A stretch of DNA of 64,000 bases. Source: Rhizophagus clarus. Taxonomy: Eukaryota > Glomeromycota > Glomeromycetes > Glomerales > Glomeraceae. Position 1 is the first letter of the stretch; each line of letters opens with the position of its first letter. A program made the translations under genes and the position numbers. This document shows positions 45,786-58,029 of this stretch, one piece after another. Location: NCBI GenBank assembly GCA_015698045.1, contig BLAL01000242.1, positions 1,493,001 to 1,557,000 of the forward strand, given 5' to 3'. The notes beneath the pieces were generated by a model. The model ran no database searches, was not told the DNA's origin, and was given only the letters and a program-made list of their open reading frames with translations.

Positions 45786-46706
45786 TTTTTCTTGCAAAAA
45801 AATCAAACGTAATATTAATATATACCAACAAAAACACATTTTGATATCGTCTTTTTTTTTGTTTTCAAAGAAATTATTTAAATATCGTCTTTTATTTTTT
45901 TCGAAAAATTTATAATAAAAAATGATTGGTATATTACGAAAAATAGAAAAATAGAAAATTATTTTTAATGTGTATATGCCACACCCTTATTGAAAATAAT
46001 AATCATTTTGAGAAGTTATAACATTAAGGCTTAAATCACATCGTTAAAGTTAAGAGTAAAAAATAGATGTGGCTCAACCTTATTCGTTCAAATATTTATT
46101 TATATACATGGCTTTGATTTATAATATATATTTTGTTTTAAACAGCCTAAATGTGGCTTAGCATAAATCATAAAGTTTGATCGGTTAAAAAAAAATCTCA
46201 TCTAGCCATTTATCATAAAAAAAAAAGATTTAAAGAGACAACACTTATGTAACAAATTCGTACAATCATTACTTTATTGTTTTCGTAGTTTATTAGAAAA
46301 TTAATAAATTATACATTTTCCCTTTATGTCTAATTACACTGTATTAAATATTAAAAATGTTCATTAATAAAGACAGTATTTCCACCCACGAAATTTTTTT
46401 ACATTTTTACAGTTTTTCTTGTTTGTTTTTTGTTTTTGTAAATTTGTCAAGCAAATGATCTAACGTCTTACGATAAAAAATAAAAGGAATCCTATCATTC
46501 CACGTCAGCTTTAATTAAGTTTTTTGCCGACTTTTCAAAATCTCATTTTTAAATTAACCCAGCCATCCATCTTCTCATCTTCTCCATCTTCTCCATCTTC
46601 TCTTATTTTTCACATGCCCTCTCAATTTATCTTGAATATCTAACATAAAAGCTAGAAATCAAATAAGCCACTCAAGTCTTTGAATTAAATTTCCAAATAA
46701 GGTAAT
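45786..46706. other. Spacer between membrane protein and methyltransferase genes
   Basis: No gene. A CATCTTCTC/CATCTTCTC-type short tandem repeat lies at about 46,566-46,602. The 5' part must hold the promoter of the minus-strand membrane protein gene. Confidence 0.4.
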
Positions 46707-47824
46707 TCACGATTTCTTTGCGCAAATTCTAAACGATTTTAAGAGAACAAAAAATTAGATATGAATATAAATTGAACTTTCTAAACAACAATAATTATTA
46801 GCATTATTACCTGTGAGAAACACAGAATGTTTCATAATCGTTTATTTCTTGTAATATTGTATTATACATCTTATCAAATTCTTTTGCAGATATTCTCATA
46901 TATTCACATAGAACAGATTTATTTGATTTTATCGGTTGTAGCAAAACATCGCACAACTAAAACGAAAACAAGTGGAATGATAATATTAATATCTTTTAAC
47001 GCAAGCAATAACAAAAAAAAAAGAAGAGGAAATGAATTCCTTACCAATTCACCTATTCTTCCACCTTTCTTTCCTAATGGGGTTTGTTTAGTTTCTATAA
47101 AGATGGATTGAACTTCTTGAATGGAAACTAACATATTATATAAATGTTTTTCATCAATTCTGTTATAAGAATCATATCCATCACAAGTCAAAGAACAATA
47201 AGCTTGAATTAAACGAAATGTGTATAAACCGGTATTATACCAAAACAAATTATCTATTATCATAAATTCAACCCAACCACCGGGATTTAAAACTCTAATC
47301 ATGTGTTTAACTAAATTATATTGTTCAATAAAAATAGTATTTGAATTAAAGCTTGAATTTGAACTCAATTGTGGAAGAAAGAATCTTTGATATATAAAAT
47401 CAAATGTTTCATCTGGGAAGGGAATTGTTGAGGATAAAGAATTAGTTTGTAATACAGTAGCGTTTAACGGTTCATTGTTATTACTTTTATTACAAGTTGA
47501 AGTTGAACCGATATTTAAACCTATAAAAGTGGATAACGGATAATTATTTGCCATATCGAATGACCATATTTCTGGAGTGGACCCGACCTCTAAAACTTTA
47601 GTTCCTCCCGCTTGAAGTTGTTTTGCAATAGGTGTAGAAAAGTTATTTTGCCAAAGATATTTAAATATATAATGTTGCATTTCTAATCTATTTGCATGGT
47701 TGTCAGAAGAAACATCAGTTATCAAAGAACTTTTAAGTTCTTGATCATCGAAATATATTTGTGAATATCTTGGTGGTAAAGAAGAAAATGAATATCTTGG
47801 TGGATCATTGTTAAAGTGAACCAT
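46707..47824 (-). CDS. SAM-dependent methyltransferase-like protein (315 aa, three exons)
   Basis: Exons are 47824-47045, 46956-46811 and 46728-46707. Introns are 88 and 82 nt with GTAAGG/GTTTTAG and GTAATA/CGTTTAG ends. The fold is a class I methyltransferase: an N-terminal helix (HYIFKYLWQNNFSTPIAKQL), motif I VLEVGSTPE (residues 77-85), STFIGLNIG, a motif near FPDETFDFIYQRFFLP, and MIRVLNPGGWVEFMIIDN, the usual beta-5 signature. Splicing adds a charged C-terminus ending SHRICAKKS, matching the tail I know from related Rhizophagus methyltransferases, instead of the hydrophobic intron-read tail. The normal GxGxG of motif I is reduced to GSTPE, so cofactor binding may be weakened. The substrate is unknown. 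A-rich tracts lie directly upstream. Confidence 0.82.
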
Positions 47825-49576
47825 TTTGTCCCTTTTTTTTTAAAAAAAAAAAAAAAATAAAGAAAAAAGTAATTAAAAAAAAAAATTTAAAGGTGAGAAA
47901 ATTTTTTTTTTTTTTAACCGAAAAAAAAAAAAAAACTTTTTTTGAAAAAAAAAAGAAAGATGGTCTTTATAAACAAAAAAATTTTTTTTTTTTTTTTTAA
48001 ACACAAGGATTCGACAATTCGACAATCCATTAAAAATAATAAATATAATAGTTATTCATGTATAGTTACTAATTATTTGTAAAATAAAGAAGCAATTTTT
48101 TTTTCGTTCCAAAAATACTGAACTGCATATAGCTAAAATTGCCGAATACAGAATACAACACAGTTTGGTTGGTTGCATTATTTTTGCTGAATTTGTTTAT
48201 ATTTTTCTTGCATGTAAATCACTAATATAAAATTTATGCAGGATGCTTTATATACTAATACAGTATACTGTATACTTTAAAAGTATTGTTAAAAAAAGTA
48301 AGCATAATAAAATAATGCAGGATTATATTAAATTAAAATGAACAAAAAAAGAATCTTACAGTGAACCATTTTTAAAAATTGACTTTGTGAAATGAGAAAG
48401 AAAAAAAAAAATATTTTGATTTCCTCAATGAAGATTATTCGTATTACAAATAAATAAAAAATGTACACTTTTTTTTTAACTTGTAAAAATTCTATTGAGA
48501 GATAATAGGTCAAACTCAAACCTTTGTAAACTTTTAAATGTAACATACGTAAGAAACGCTGATTTGTTTTTGTTTCATTTAATTCTCACGATTGTGTTTG
48601 GGGAGCTATAATCGTAATAATATATAAAACTTTTAAAGATATTGATGAGTCTAAAATGCACTGATAAACTTTAAAAAAAGTTTATTAAAAATAGTCAAAT
48701 TGTTTCAGTATTCATAACGTACTTTAAACGTTAATATTGTTAATTTCCCCAATATTATTATAAAGAATAATGTGCAATAAATTATTGTTGCTTTTTAAAA
48801 GTTTCTTTGCATTTTAAAATCTCAATATTTTTCATTATTGGACATTATTGGAAATTCTATGCGAAAAGAGAAAATCCCTTGTTTATTACATTCATTACAT
48901 ATTGATTGTTCTCCTATTATGTTGAAGCGATAACCTTTGCATCTAAATGTAATCAATGCATCGGTTTATAAGATATTTACACATCGGATTTTGATCCGGG
49001 ATTCCGAAATCTTTCTTATTTATTGTTATTATTATTATCTATTGAGTTACTTTATCTGTATTGAGTTATAACTTATATATAAGTACCTTGATCATGTGAT
49101 TATGAATATATGTAAATATGTTATATGTATCTCTATCTTCTATCTATTCTTTTTAATAATAAATTTTCTTTATTTGTAACAAATGATTTCCAATCAAAAA
49201 GCTTGACCCTGATTATTTATTGTTGTAATAAAATTACTAAACCCGTATAATCAATATTTCATATCCAGTAAGAATTTTCCAGAATAAATTTATTATTTTA
49301 TTTGTTATTGATTGCTTACAAAACAACAAACTTTTGTATTACTTCATATCTGTCGTACTAACTAATCAAACATACGCAGCATCACCCTTTTTTTATCCAA
49401 AAAAGGTTATCTAGTACTAGATTTTCGTTATACATTAACGCTAAACTTATAATTTACTCGATTATCAATTTACATATAAATTGTCGGATTTTTTTTCCTC
49501 ATGCTGAAATTTTTTGCCCTTTCCGGACATTAAACGATCGGATTTTTCATTTTTAATTTATATAATTGTTTATATA
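47825..49576. other. Intergenic region with dense A/T homopolymers
   Basis: No gene. The first 180 bp consist of alternating A and T runs. The ORF at 48328-48546 is low-complexity. TATA-like TTTATATAAT lies just before the GH15 start. Confidence 0.45.
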
Positions 49577-52393
49577 ATGAGTACAATTGATGATGAAAAA
49601 AGAGTTTCTCAAATTGATACTTCGGGTGAATTAGCTGAAGATACTCGTTGTAATCTTCGCACTAGGTGAAAAATATTTTTTATTTTTATTTTTATTTTTT
49701 GTTTGAAATATTATAACTTATTGTTATCTTATTGTTAGAGGTTATCTTCCAATTGAAAATTATGGCATGATTGGAAATTTGAGAACTATTGCTTTAAGTG
49801 GCACAGATGGCTCGATTGACTTCTTTTGTTATCCTAAATTCGATAGTCCTTCCATCTTTGCGAGGCTTTTAGATAATGAAAAGGTGAAAGTTTATATTTA
49901 AAAATTTTCAGAATCATATACGTCTTAAAAAAGTATTCAAAAAAAAAAATTCAATTCTTTTCTTTAGGGAGGTACGTTAAAAAGTTGAAAGGTGTCACAC
50001 ACGAAATCACGTTTGGCTTTGGCGCAGCTAATCGTCTTTCTTTTGTAGGTCATTTTTCAATTACCCCTTTAGTCCATACTAGTAACAAACAACAATACCT
50101 TCCGAGATCAAATATTTTATTAACAAGATTCTTACATGATAAGGGTGTTAGTGAAGTTTCTGATTACATGCACCTTCCTGATAATTCTGGTCCAGCTATT
50201 AAACCCCTTCTTCCATGGTTGATTAGACATGTTAGCGTAGTACGTGGAGAAGTTGATTTCCATTTTGAATTATTCCCATCATTTAATTACGCATTAGATG
50301 ATCATACAGTTGATATTGAAGATTATAAAGTTACTGCAAATGATGATAAGTCATTTGTTGGTAATAAAAGATTCATATTTCGTTCCAACACAATTAATCT
50401 GGATTTTCGTTACATTGTATCAAAAGCCGACAAAGATTTTCCAACTATTGATTTTAAATTAATTAATAAAAAGGAAATGAAAGGTCCTGGTTTAGTTTCT
50501 AAATTTCAATTAAAGGAATCTCAAGAAGTTACTTTTATCTTGAGAGAATTACCAGCTGTTGGAATTGAAAATCAACTTCTCATGGATCCTCCCATAAATT
50601 CAGTTCTCATGAAAAGTTTATTCAAACAAACTTTAGCTTATTGGCAAAAATGGATTTCTCAATCTTGTTACAAGGGAAGATGGAGAGAAAATGTTCATCG
50701 TAGTGCTCTAACTTTGAAATTATTAACTTATGAGCCGGTAATTAAATAAAAATAAATAAAATAAAATTGGTTTAAAGCATATATATATTTAAATTTTTAT
50801 AATTATATAGACTGGAGCTGTTGTTGCATCGCCTACTTTTGGTCTTCCTGAAGGTAAAATGGGTATCATTTTTTCAATGTATTTTATAAAAAAAAAAAAA
50901 AGTTTTATACGAAAACTGTTCATTAATAATAAGATTTTTTAAGAAATTGGTGGACCTAGAAATTGGGATTATCGATTTACTTGGGTCAGAGATTCCGCAT
51001 TTACTGTTTATGCACTTATGAGACTTGGTATGGTTCAAGAAACCGAACGTTATATGAAATTTATGGAAGAGAGATGTCAAGATTTGGTATGTTTTTGATT
51101 TAAATTTACAAATAAAGTTTGATATAATTATATAAACATATATATTTATTTATTTATAGAATCCTGATGGATCATTAAATATAATGTATAGTATAGAAGG
51201 AGAGAAGAAACTAACGGAGATAGAATTTACTCATTTAGATGGTTATCGTAGTTCAAAACCAGTTCGTATTGGAAATGGAGCATATGATCATCTTCAATTA
51301 GATATTTACGGAGAATTATTAGACGCGGTATATTTATTTAATAAATATGGTAGTCCCCTTTCTTATGATATGTGGCAAAGTATACGTAAATTGGTTAATT
51401 ATGTATGTGATAATTGGAATCAAGAAGATATGAGCATTTGGGAGGTTAGAGGTAAAAAACAAAATTTTACTTATTCAAAAGTCATGTGTTGGGTTGCCGT
51501 TGATAGAGGTAAGCTTAAATTTTTATTTATTTTGATCATATATAATTTTATTTATGAAATTAACTCTATTTGTTTTTTTTTTAAATTGAATGAAGGTATA
51601 AGATTATCAGAGAAAAGAGTTTTACCATGTCCTGATAGAGATAAATGGATGAGAGTTCGGGACAGTATTTATGAAGAAATTATGACCAAAGCTTGGAATC
51701 CTGAACGTAAAATTTTTGCTCAATCCTATGAATCTTTGGATGCTTTGGATAGTTCCGTTTTAATTATGCCATTGGTATTTTTCATAAGCCCCAATGATCC
51801 AAGATTTTTAAGTACTGTGGATCAAATTTTATTACCACCTGAAAAAGGTAATGCATATACGGAAAATTATTTTGTTATTTTAAGCGAATATTAATATATA
51901 TTTTAGGGGGATTAATGGCTAATAATCTCGCGTATCGATACAATTATCAAACGACTGACGATGGTATGATAATATTTATTGACAATATAAAGAAGTTTAT
52001 TTCTTACCAATAAGATCTATCATTTTTTTTTTTTAGGACTTGGTGGTGGAGTGGAAGGATCATTCTCGATGTGCACATTTTGGTTGGTCGAAGCATTAAC
52101 AAGAGCAGGAAAATTTGATAAAAAGTTATTAGGAAAAGCCGAATTTATATTTGAACAAATGATTAGTTATGGTAATCATTTAGGTTTATATTCCGAAGAA
52201 ATCGCTAGTTCTGGTGAATTACTCGGTAATTTTCCTCAAGCATTTACTCATCTTGCTTTTATTAGTGGTAAGTTATACGAAAATATATATATATGTATGT
52301 TCTTTTTTACATATTTTGTGTAGTAATATTTATAATTTATTATTTTATTCCTACAAAATAGCTGCATTTAATTTGGATCGTGTATTAGGATAA
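49577..52393 (+). CDS. GH15-family glycoside hydrolase (glucoamylase/trehalase-like), 677 aa, 11 exons
   Basis: Exons: 49577-49665, 49739-49883, 49968-49971, 50049-50737, 50811-50853, 50944-51086, 51160-51508, 51596-51847, 51907-51963, 52037-52267, 52362-52393. All ten introns are GT-AG (59-94 nt) and the frame holds throughout. GH15 hallmarks: [20 protein letters not shown] near the N-terminus, [14 protein letters not shown] (WVRD at 337-340), [14 protein letters not shown] with the probable acid Glu466, and LYSEEI...[13 protein letters not shown] with the probable base near Glu645. GH15 enzymes cleave alpha-glucosides by inversion. The intracellular bacterial/fungal branch without a signal peptide includes trehalases and dextran-type glucosidases, so trehalose or glycogen turnover is plausible. 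Exon 3 is only 4 nt (GGAG) and restores the conserved NEK-GGHFSI junction. No signal peptide is seen. A full-length intact enzyme is expected. Confidence 0.88.
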
Positions 52394-53523
52394 TACACGA
52401 TTTAATTATTTACATTTATTTATTTATGTTCTTTTTTTGTGTAAAACGTTCATAATATGTAAAAATCGTCAATAAAATGTATATCATTACGTGATGGTCG
52501 AAGTTGTCTTATCTGAAAGAATTTATTGGCTTTAATAAATTATAAGAATTCAAATGATGCTACAATTACGATTACTATAAAATACAATAAAAATAAAAAA
52601 GATATTCCTCTAAGAATACACGTCATGCGCGGGAGATATTGAGTTGGATCATCATTATTTTATATCGTGATTCGATTCATCCATGGTCTAATCAACCGAT
52701 TAAGAGAAATAAAAATTTAATAATTGTTAATCTCAAAAGTACGAATCAAAGTTCATTTTTGGAAAGTCACCAAATTCTTTGGAAAAGATTCGAACTTTAA
52801 ATTTATTCTACAAAGGATTTTTTTTTTTACATATCATTAATATCGAAATATGTTTCATAGGTGTATTAAAATAAATTTGTGTAAAAAGAATTTATAATTT
52901 GTTTTTTTTTTTGTTTGTTGCCAATCACTTTGTCAACAAAGGATTTCATTCGAAGATTGTTATTCTATCAATCCATGCATCGAACTCCGCGTTTTTTGCG
53001 TATGATAAAGTATGATAGAGTATAATATAAAAAAATAAATTTTATTGTTGTTATAAGATTAAATAATCAAGACATAAATTTCTGAAAAAAACTTTATTTA
53101 AGTTTCACATATTGCATAATTCCGAATCTTCCAATTTAAAAAGAACCCAGATTTATTGGTTTTATCTTACTCTTCTATGTATTCTCTAATCGTGTGAGAT
53201 AAGAAAAATGCTGGATTATATCATAGTTATTTAATTAATTAAGGTTATTGCCATTTTAGGGGATCAAATGTCGATCAGAAGATTGGTAATGTAATCATTA
53301 TTACTTTATCATGCCGTGATACGTACGTAAATCTCACATTCTTTGTTTAAAACCATTAATATTCACAGGAACCCTACTTTCATGAATATCGTCTCTCCCT
53401 TTTTTAAAAATAAGGTTTCATATTTAATAAAAAAAAATTATAAAATTAACGTCGATATTGCATAATTCATGATAATATAATATAAAGTAATAAAAAACTT
53501 TCATGATTTGATATGCAAGATGT

Positions 53524-53563
<40 letters not shown>

Positions 53564-55053
53564 AAATATTATTTGTTAATTATAAAAAATTATTTATTTA
53601 AGAAACAAATCCCTTATCTGTTATACTGTAAATAAATATTCAGAAACTGTAATTAGTTGATCTTTAATTTTTGTTGGACCTGCATCTGTTGACAACCCAA
53701 ATAACAAATAACTTCAAAACAGTGTGCTGTTTAACATTAAATCAGGCACTATACATTTACAGTTTAAGAAACACATTTGAATCATAAATAAAATAAATAA
53801 ATAAATGCCGTAATCCTTTGTAAAACTAAAATAACGATGATCCGTGTTTTCTTCTGACAGATCATGTGAACAAATTTATATTAAGTTTTTAAAAGAATTA
53901 AATAATTGGTTATTTTATTTATTCATGTTTTTTTTTGATTTACATGACTTTTGAAAATATGCAACTAACAGAATTTTTATATTGGGCCACCAATGAAAAA
54001 ATATATTGTAAAAATGGAAAAAAAAAATCTCAATGATCAAATGTAAAAAACTCGAATAATTACATTTATTAAACTTCAATTCTTGTTAATATTTCAAATT
54101 AAATAAAGTAATATTATTTTACTAATAATAATGTCCTACGCTTCGCTCCGGACAATTACAATCTTTAAGAATCAAACTTTTATTTTTTTTAAAGATTTTA
54201 AAAATTCCATTCGCATATCCACGATTCTCATTTAATTCATGATAACTGGGAAGGATCCCGATTTGACTCGAACGACAAATATTATCAACTTTTTTTTTGA
54301 AAAATAATTATAAGAAAATTCAAAAATAATTTAAATTTATATTTCCTCCTTTACAATAATCTTTCTTAATTATTAATTCATTATTATATTAATATTATCA
54401 ATGAATTAATAACTTGAATTGTCATTTCTTTCCAGTGAAGTTAAGCCGATGTTTTTCTTGTTATGAATGTAAATAGTTGTCTCCATGATATATACTTACC
54501 AACATCAATCACGAGAAACTAATAAACAAGAATGAGGTGAATTTTTTATATTTTTTATCATTCTTAAATAAAGAAATCTCTAGTGGAAATGTGGAATTAT
54601 TTATTATGTTAAAAATGTGGAAAATTACGTATATAAAATCCCAATCGGAAATTATGTATCAGTACGACGTACCAGTAGTGACGACAGCACTGTGTGGCGC
54701 AAACATTAATGTTATGTCTGATTTTCTTTGCCTAAACTTGATTATAAAAGTCATTTGCTCATATTTACATAATACTTATTACATTTAAATAAAAAAGCGA
54801 AAACATGATTTATAATGCTTATATAACGAATTATTTAATCATATCTGACATTAAGTATTTGACTCGCGCTTTGCCGAACTTGGTTATTGGCCGTTCAGCC
54901 ATAGCCGTGGCCAGTTGAATTATTAGTGCTTAACTTTGGCTTAATTTTACACTGGCCAAGTATCAACATTGTCGTGATTTTTAAAAGAAAAACGAAACGA
55001 TTGTGAGAACGTTCACAATGATTAAGTTTAGATAGAAGGAGAGTTTCGTTTCA
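52394..55053. other. Gene-free AT-rich stretch
   Basis: No supportable gene. The ORF at 54537-54788 has no recognisable motif. A GC-richer patch at about 54,865-54,960 contains partly inverted TTGGCC/GGCCAA words. A poly-A tract is listed separately. Confidence 0.45.
53529..53562. repeat. Poly-A homopolymer (34 nt)
   Basis: Uninterrupted A run preceded by TGTTTTGT. No retroelement is recognisable next to it. Confidence 0.9.
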
Positions 55054-55193
55054 AAGGTTGTGGGCGAAACCAATAGTAAATGCGAAACAATAAAAAATTA
55101 TATAAAATGACAAAATTATAATCAACTATTATAAAAAATTGGCGAAATTGAGGTTAGAACAAATTCAAAAATCAGTTTTTAGCCCACAACCTT
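55054..55193. mobile_element. 140-bp MITE-like element
   Basis: AAGGTTGTGGGC at the left and GCCCACAACCTT at the right are exact inverted repeats (12 bp). GAAAC words (GGGCGAAACC, TGCGAAACAA, GGCGAAATTG) recur inside, as in the 42.6-kb element. Noncoding. Confidence 0.6.
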
Positions 55194-55357
55194 ATTAATG
55201 ATAGATCGGTCGATCATTTATAAAAATACTAAATCTTTAATCTAAACAATGCCATCTCTTATTGAAACGTCAGTTATACGTCAAATATATTTTTAAACTG
55301 AAAATTAAATGTATAAAAAACACATGTAAATGTTTTAATAATGCTGCCTAATGAAAT

Positions 55358-56617
55358 TTATGATTTATTTATTAATAAATTTTTATTTGCTAAAGGAGAA
55401 CATCCAAGTAAAATGGAAGATAGTTCTTCAGAAACTTCTTTATGTTCTTCAATATAATCTAATTGAATATATTTAAGATTAGGTAACCATAAATCTTCCC
55501 AATAACAAGGTGAATTATTTTGCTGATAAATACATTTATTTAACCTCAATTCTTGTAAATTTCGTAAATATTTTAAATATAATAATATAGTGTTATTATT
55601 ATTAATAAATACATCACTAAGTATCAAAGTTTTCAATGAATCATGTTGAGTTTCTTTTAAAGATTTTAAAATTTCACTTGTACCTGCTTCATGAGTATCA
55701 TATAATTCAAAATAAACTAAATTATGTTGAGATTTAATTAAAGAAATGAGCTGTTTTGCTTCTTCTAATGTATTATTAGTTTCTCTCGTCAACGCTGTCC
55801 CATAATTATTTGTAATAACATTAAATTTAACTTTGACAATTAATTTTTGAATGTTATGACAAATCTGTGAAAGGGATGAAAATATTCTAGTTTTTCTTTC
55901 TTCCGTGGTGAATACAAGTTCTGTTAAATTAGAAAAAAATTGTATAGTTTCAGAATTATTAATTATCAATAATAAATCATTTAAAATATTATAATTAACC
56001 CAATAATCATCTTCAACAATATTCTTGTTAAGTGGTAAACAAGAATTATTATTATTAATCTTATGAAGAATAAATTCTGAATCAAATGAAAGTAATTTTA
56101 ATTTTGGTGAATTAATAAAAAAATATTTAAATATATTATAATTAAATGTTAAAGAAGTGAATTTGTTATTTAAAAAGTTTAAGAGTGGCGAATTAATAGA
56201 TTTATTCATTTTATTCCATTGATTCCAATCTTGAATTGCGGAATATAAATCACGTAAATCTAATACGTTTAAAAATTCCAAATAATTAAACATATATTTC
56301 TCTCCTTTCGTTTTAAAAATTCCTTCTTTGACCAATTCTTCATTATATTTTATTGAAAATAAAGTTGTCAATAAATTGGTAGCTTGAAATTGTCGTTTCT
56401 TTTCTGAACAATGACAAGAATTTTTAGATTGTGAAGAAGTTGAAATGGTTTTTTTGTTACATGTGTATAATAAATGAAATGGTTGTCTCCATAATAAATC
56501 TATCATTCCTCTAAACCAATCTCGAGAAACAAATAAGCTTGAATAAAGAAATTTCTTATCATTTTTTAAATAAAGAACAATCGAACGAATAATTTCTGGT
56601 GGAAGTTGTTTAGACAT
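55358..56617 (-). CDS. F-box protein, subfamily B (419 aa)
   Basis: Intact single-exon ORF starting directly with the F-box: MSKQLPPEIIRSIVLYLKND, then LFVSRDWFRGMIDLLWRQPF and HLLYTC. The body keeps the subfamily-B pattern of weak leucine-rich repeats (FFSNLTELVFTTEE, NIQKLIVKV, NLVYFELYDTHE, LQELRLNKCIY, NLKYIQLDY) and ends with LGCSPLANKNLLINKS. It lacks the lysine-rich N-terminal lead of the 26-29-kb copies, which supports a start near the F-box for the family. It lies 26 kb away and on the opposite strand, so it is an older dispersed paralogue. Predicted SCF ubiquitin ligase adaptor, target unknown. Confidence 0.9.
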   Translation of the reverse strand: MSKQLPPEIIRSIVLYLKNDKKFLYSSLFVSRDWFRGMIDLLWRQPFHLLYTCNKKTISTSSQSKNSCHCSEKKRQFQATNLLTTLFSIKYNEELVKEGIFKTKGEKYMFNYLEFLNVLDLRDLYSAIQDWNQWNKMNKSINSPLLNFLNNKFTSLTFNYNIFKYFFINSPKLKLLSFDSEFILHKINNNNSCLPLNKNIVEDDYWVNYNILNDLLLIINNSETIQFFSNLTELVFTTEERKTRIFSSLSQICHNIQKLIVKVKFNVITNNYGTALTRETNNTLEEAKQLISLIKSQHNLVYFELYDTHEAGTSEILKSLKETQHDSLKTLILSDVFINNNNTILLYLKYLRNLQELRLNKCIYQQNNSPCYWEDLWLPNLKYIQLDYIEEHKEVSEELSSILLGCSPLANKNLLINKS

Positions 56618-58029
56618 AAATTACTTTTTTTTTGGTTTAAAAAAAACAAAAAAAAGAGGAGCATGAAACAGAAATTAAAAAATAATGATGGTATAAATAA
56701 GGGTAATCATATGGCATTTTTGTGATACAGTTTTGTAATATGGGAGTGCATACAGTATATATTATTTGTGATATCCTTTGGCCAGAGCTATAGTCGTTCG
56801 GCTCAGCATTAAGAACTACATATAACTGATATTGTTACGCGTCTTATCAGCGTTACTGATTACTTACCTCTAAGTTCGTTCTCGCGTATTACTCAATAAC
56901 GAAACGCGCAACGGCTAATGCCTTAACTAGATTATCCAACCGAATAATACTTCGAAATTAGAATGGCGTATATAGGTTTCAGAAATTAGACGATAATGGC
57001 TAAGAACTTGTACTTTTCTAATCTAATAGGTTTTTTATTTCTTGAGGTGAAGCCTGTGCAACCTTGGAGACTCTCTCATGGAGTGTCGTTCGGCCGTTGC
57101 CAGAAAGATTGCATTTCTTCTTGATTTATATTTACTAATTGCTTTCTATTTCTGAATTTTTTAGAGACATCTACATGATGAGAATGATTTCATGATCATT
57201 GTTATAACAAAGTAATTAGTTATAGTTAAAGTAAAAGGTTCAAACGATATTGTTGGAGATTAATAATCTGTTTAGTTGGAATCCTTCAAATTAGAAAGTT
57301 GCTGGCAATGTACTATCAGATTTGCAATTTTGAGTCGTGTAAAATTAAGGTTGCTATCCGTAGGTGATAATTAATTTTGACCGTAAATCTAGTGTTATTA
57401 CGGTTGGTGAAAAATGATGTCTTTGGTTTAACGGAGAAGTCAAATGTGCTTAGGACTTACCATGGAGGATTATGAAGGGTTTCAAGTTATTTAGGAAAAA
57501 TCACATCAATGCATATTTGTAAATAAGTGCCAATTACAATTTTTACTTTTAATTACAGTAATTTAGTTGGTTAGATGACTAGATTTCGTTATGTTTTTGT
57601 AAACTGCATTTTAATAAAGTTTACAGATTAAGTTAATTAAAAGTCAATGCAATGTGAGATAAAAGTTAAAGTTTTATTCACCATCAGAATTAGCATTTTT
57701 TTTATAGTTTTTCTGCCTCTTGAATAGATAAGGTGAAAATGTGTCGCATAATTAAAGACCTCCTAATTTTATTACTTTTCCTAACCAACAAGAAATATTG
57801 TTCTATTACAAGACTTAAATGTGCAGTAAAAATGAATTAGACTCCCATGTAAATTAACGGGAAAAAATTCACATGCTGAAGTGCATGGATTTCTCTTTCA
57901 TTTGAACCAGACAATGAATCTATACGATCATTACTTGATCCACGTAAATTTTAGAAATAATTAATTCACCTTAAATACTGCAATAGTTTCAGCAGTCACA
58001 ATAGAGTTACCCGATAATTTTCATTATAG
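56618..58029. other. Gene-free stretch
   Basis: No gene can be supported. The first 60 bp upstream of the F-box gene are A/T tracts; the remainder is mixed-composition intergenic DNA without clear repeats. Confidence 0.4.
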
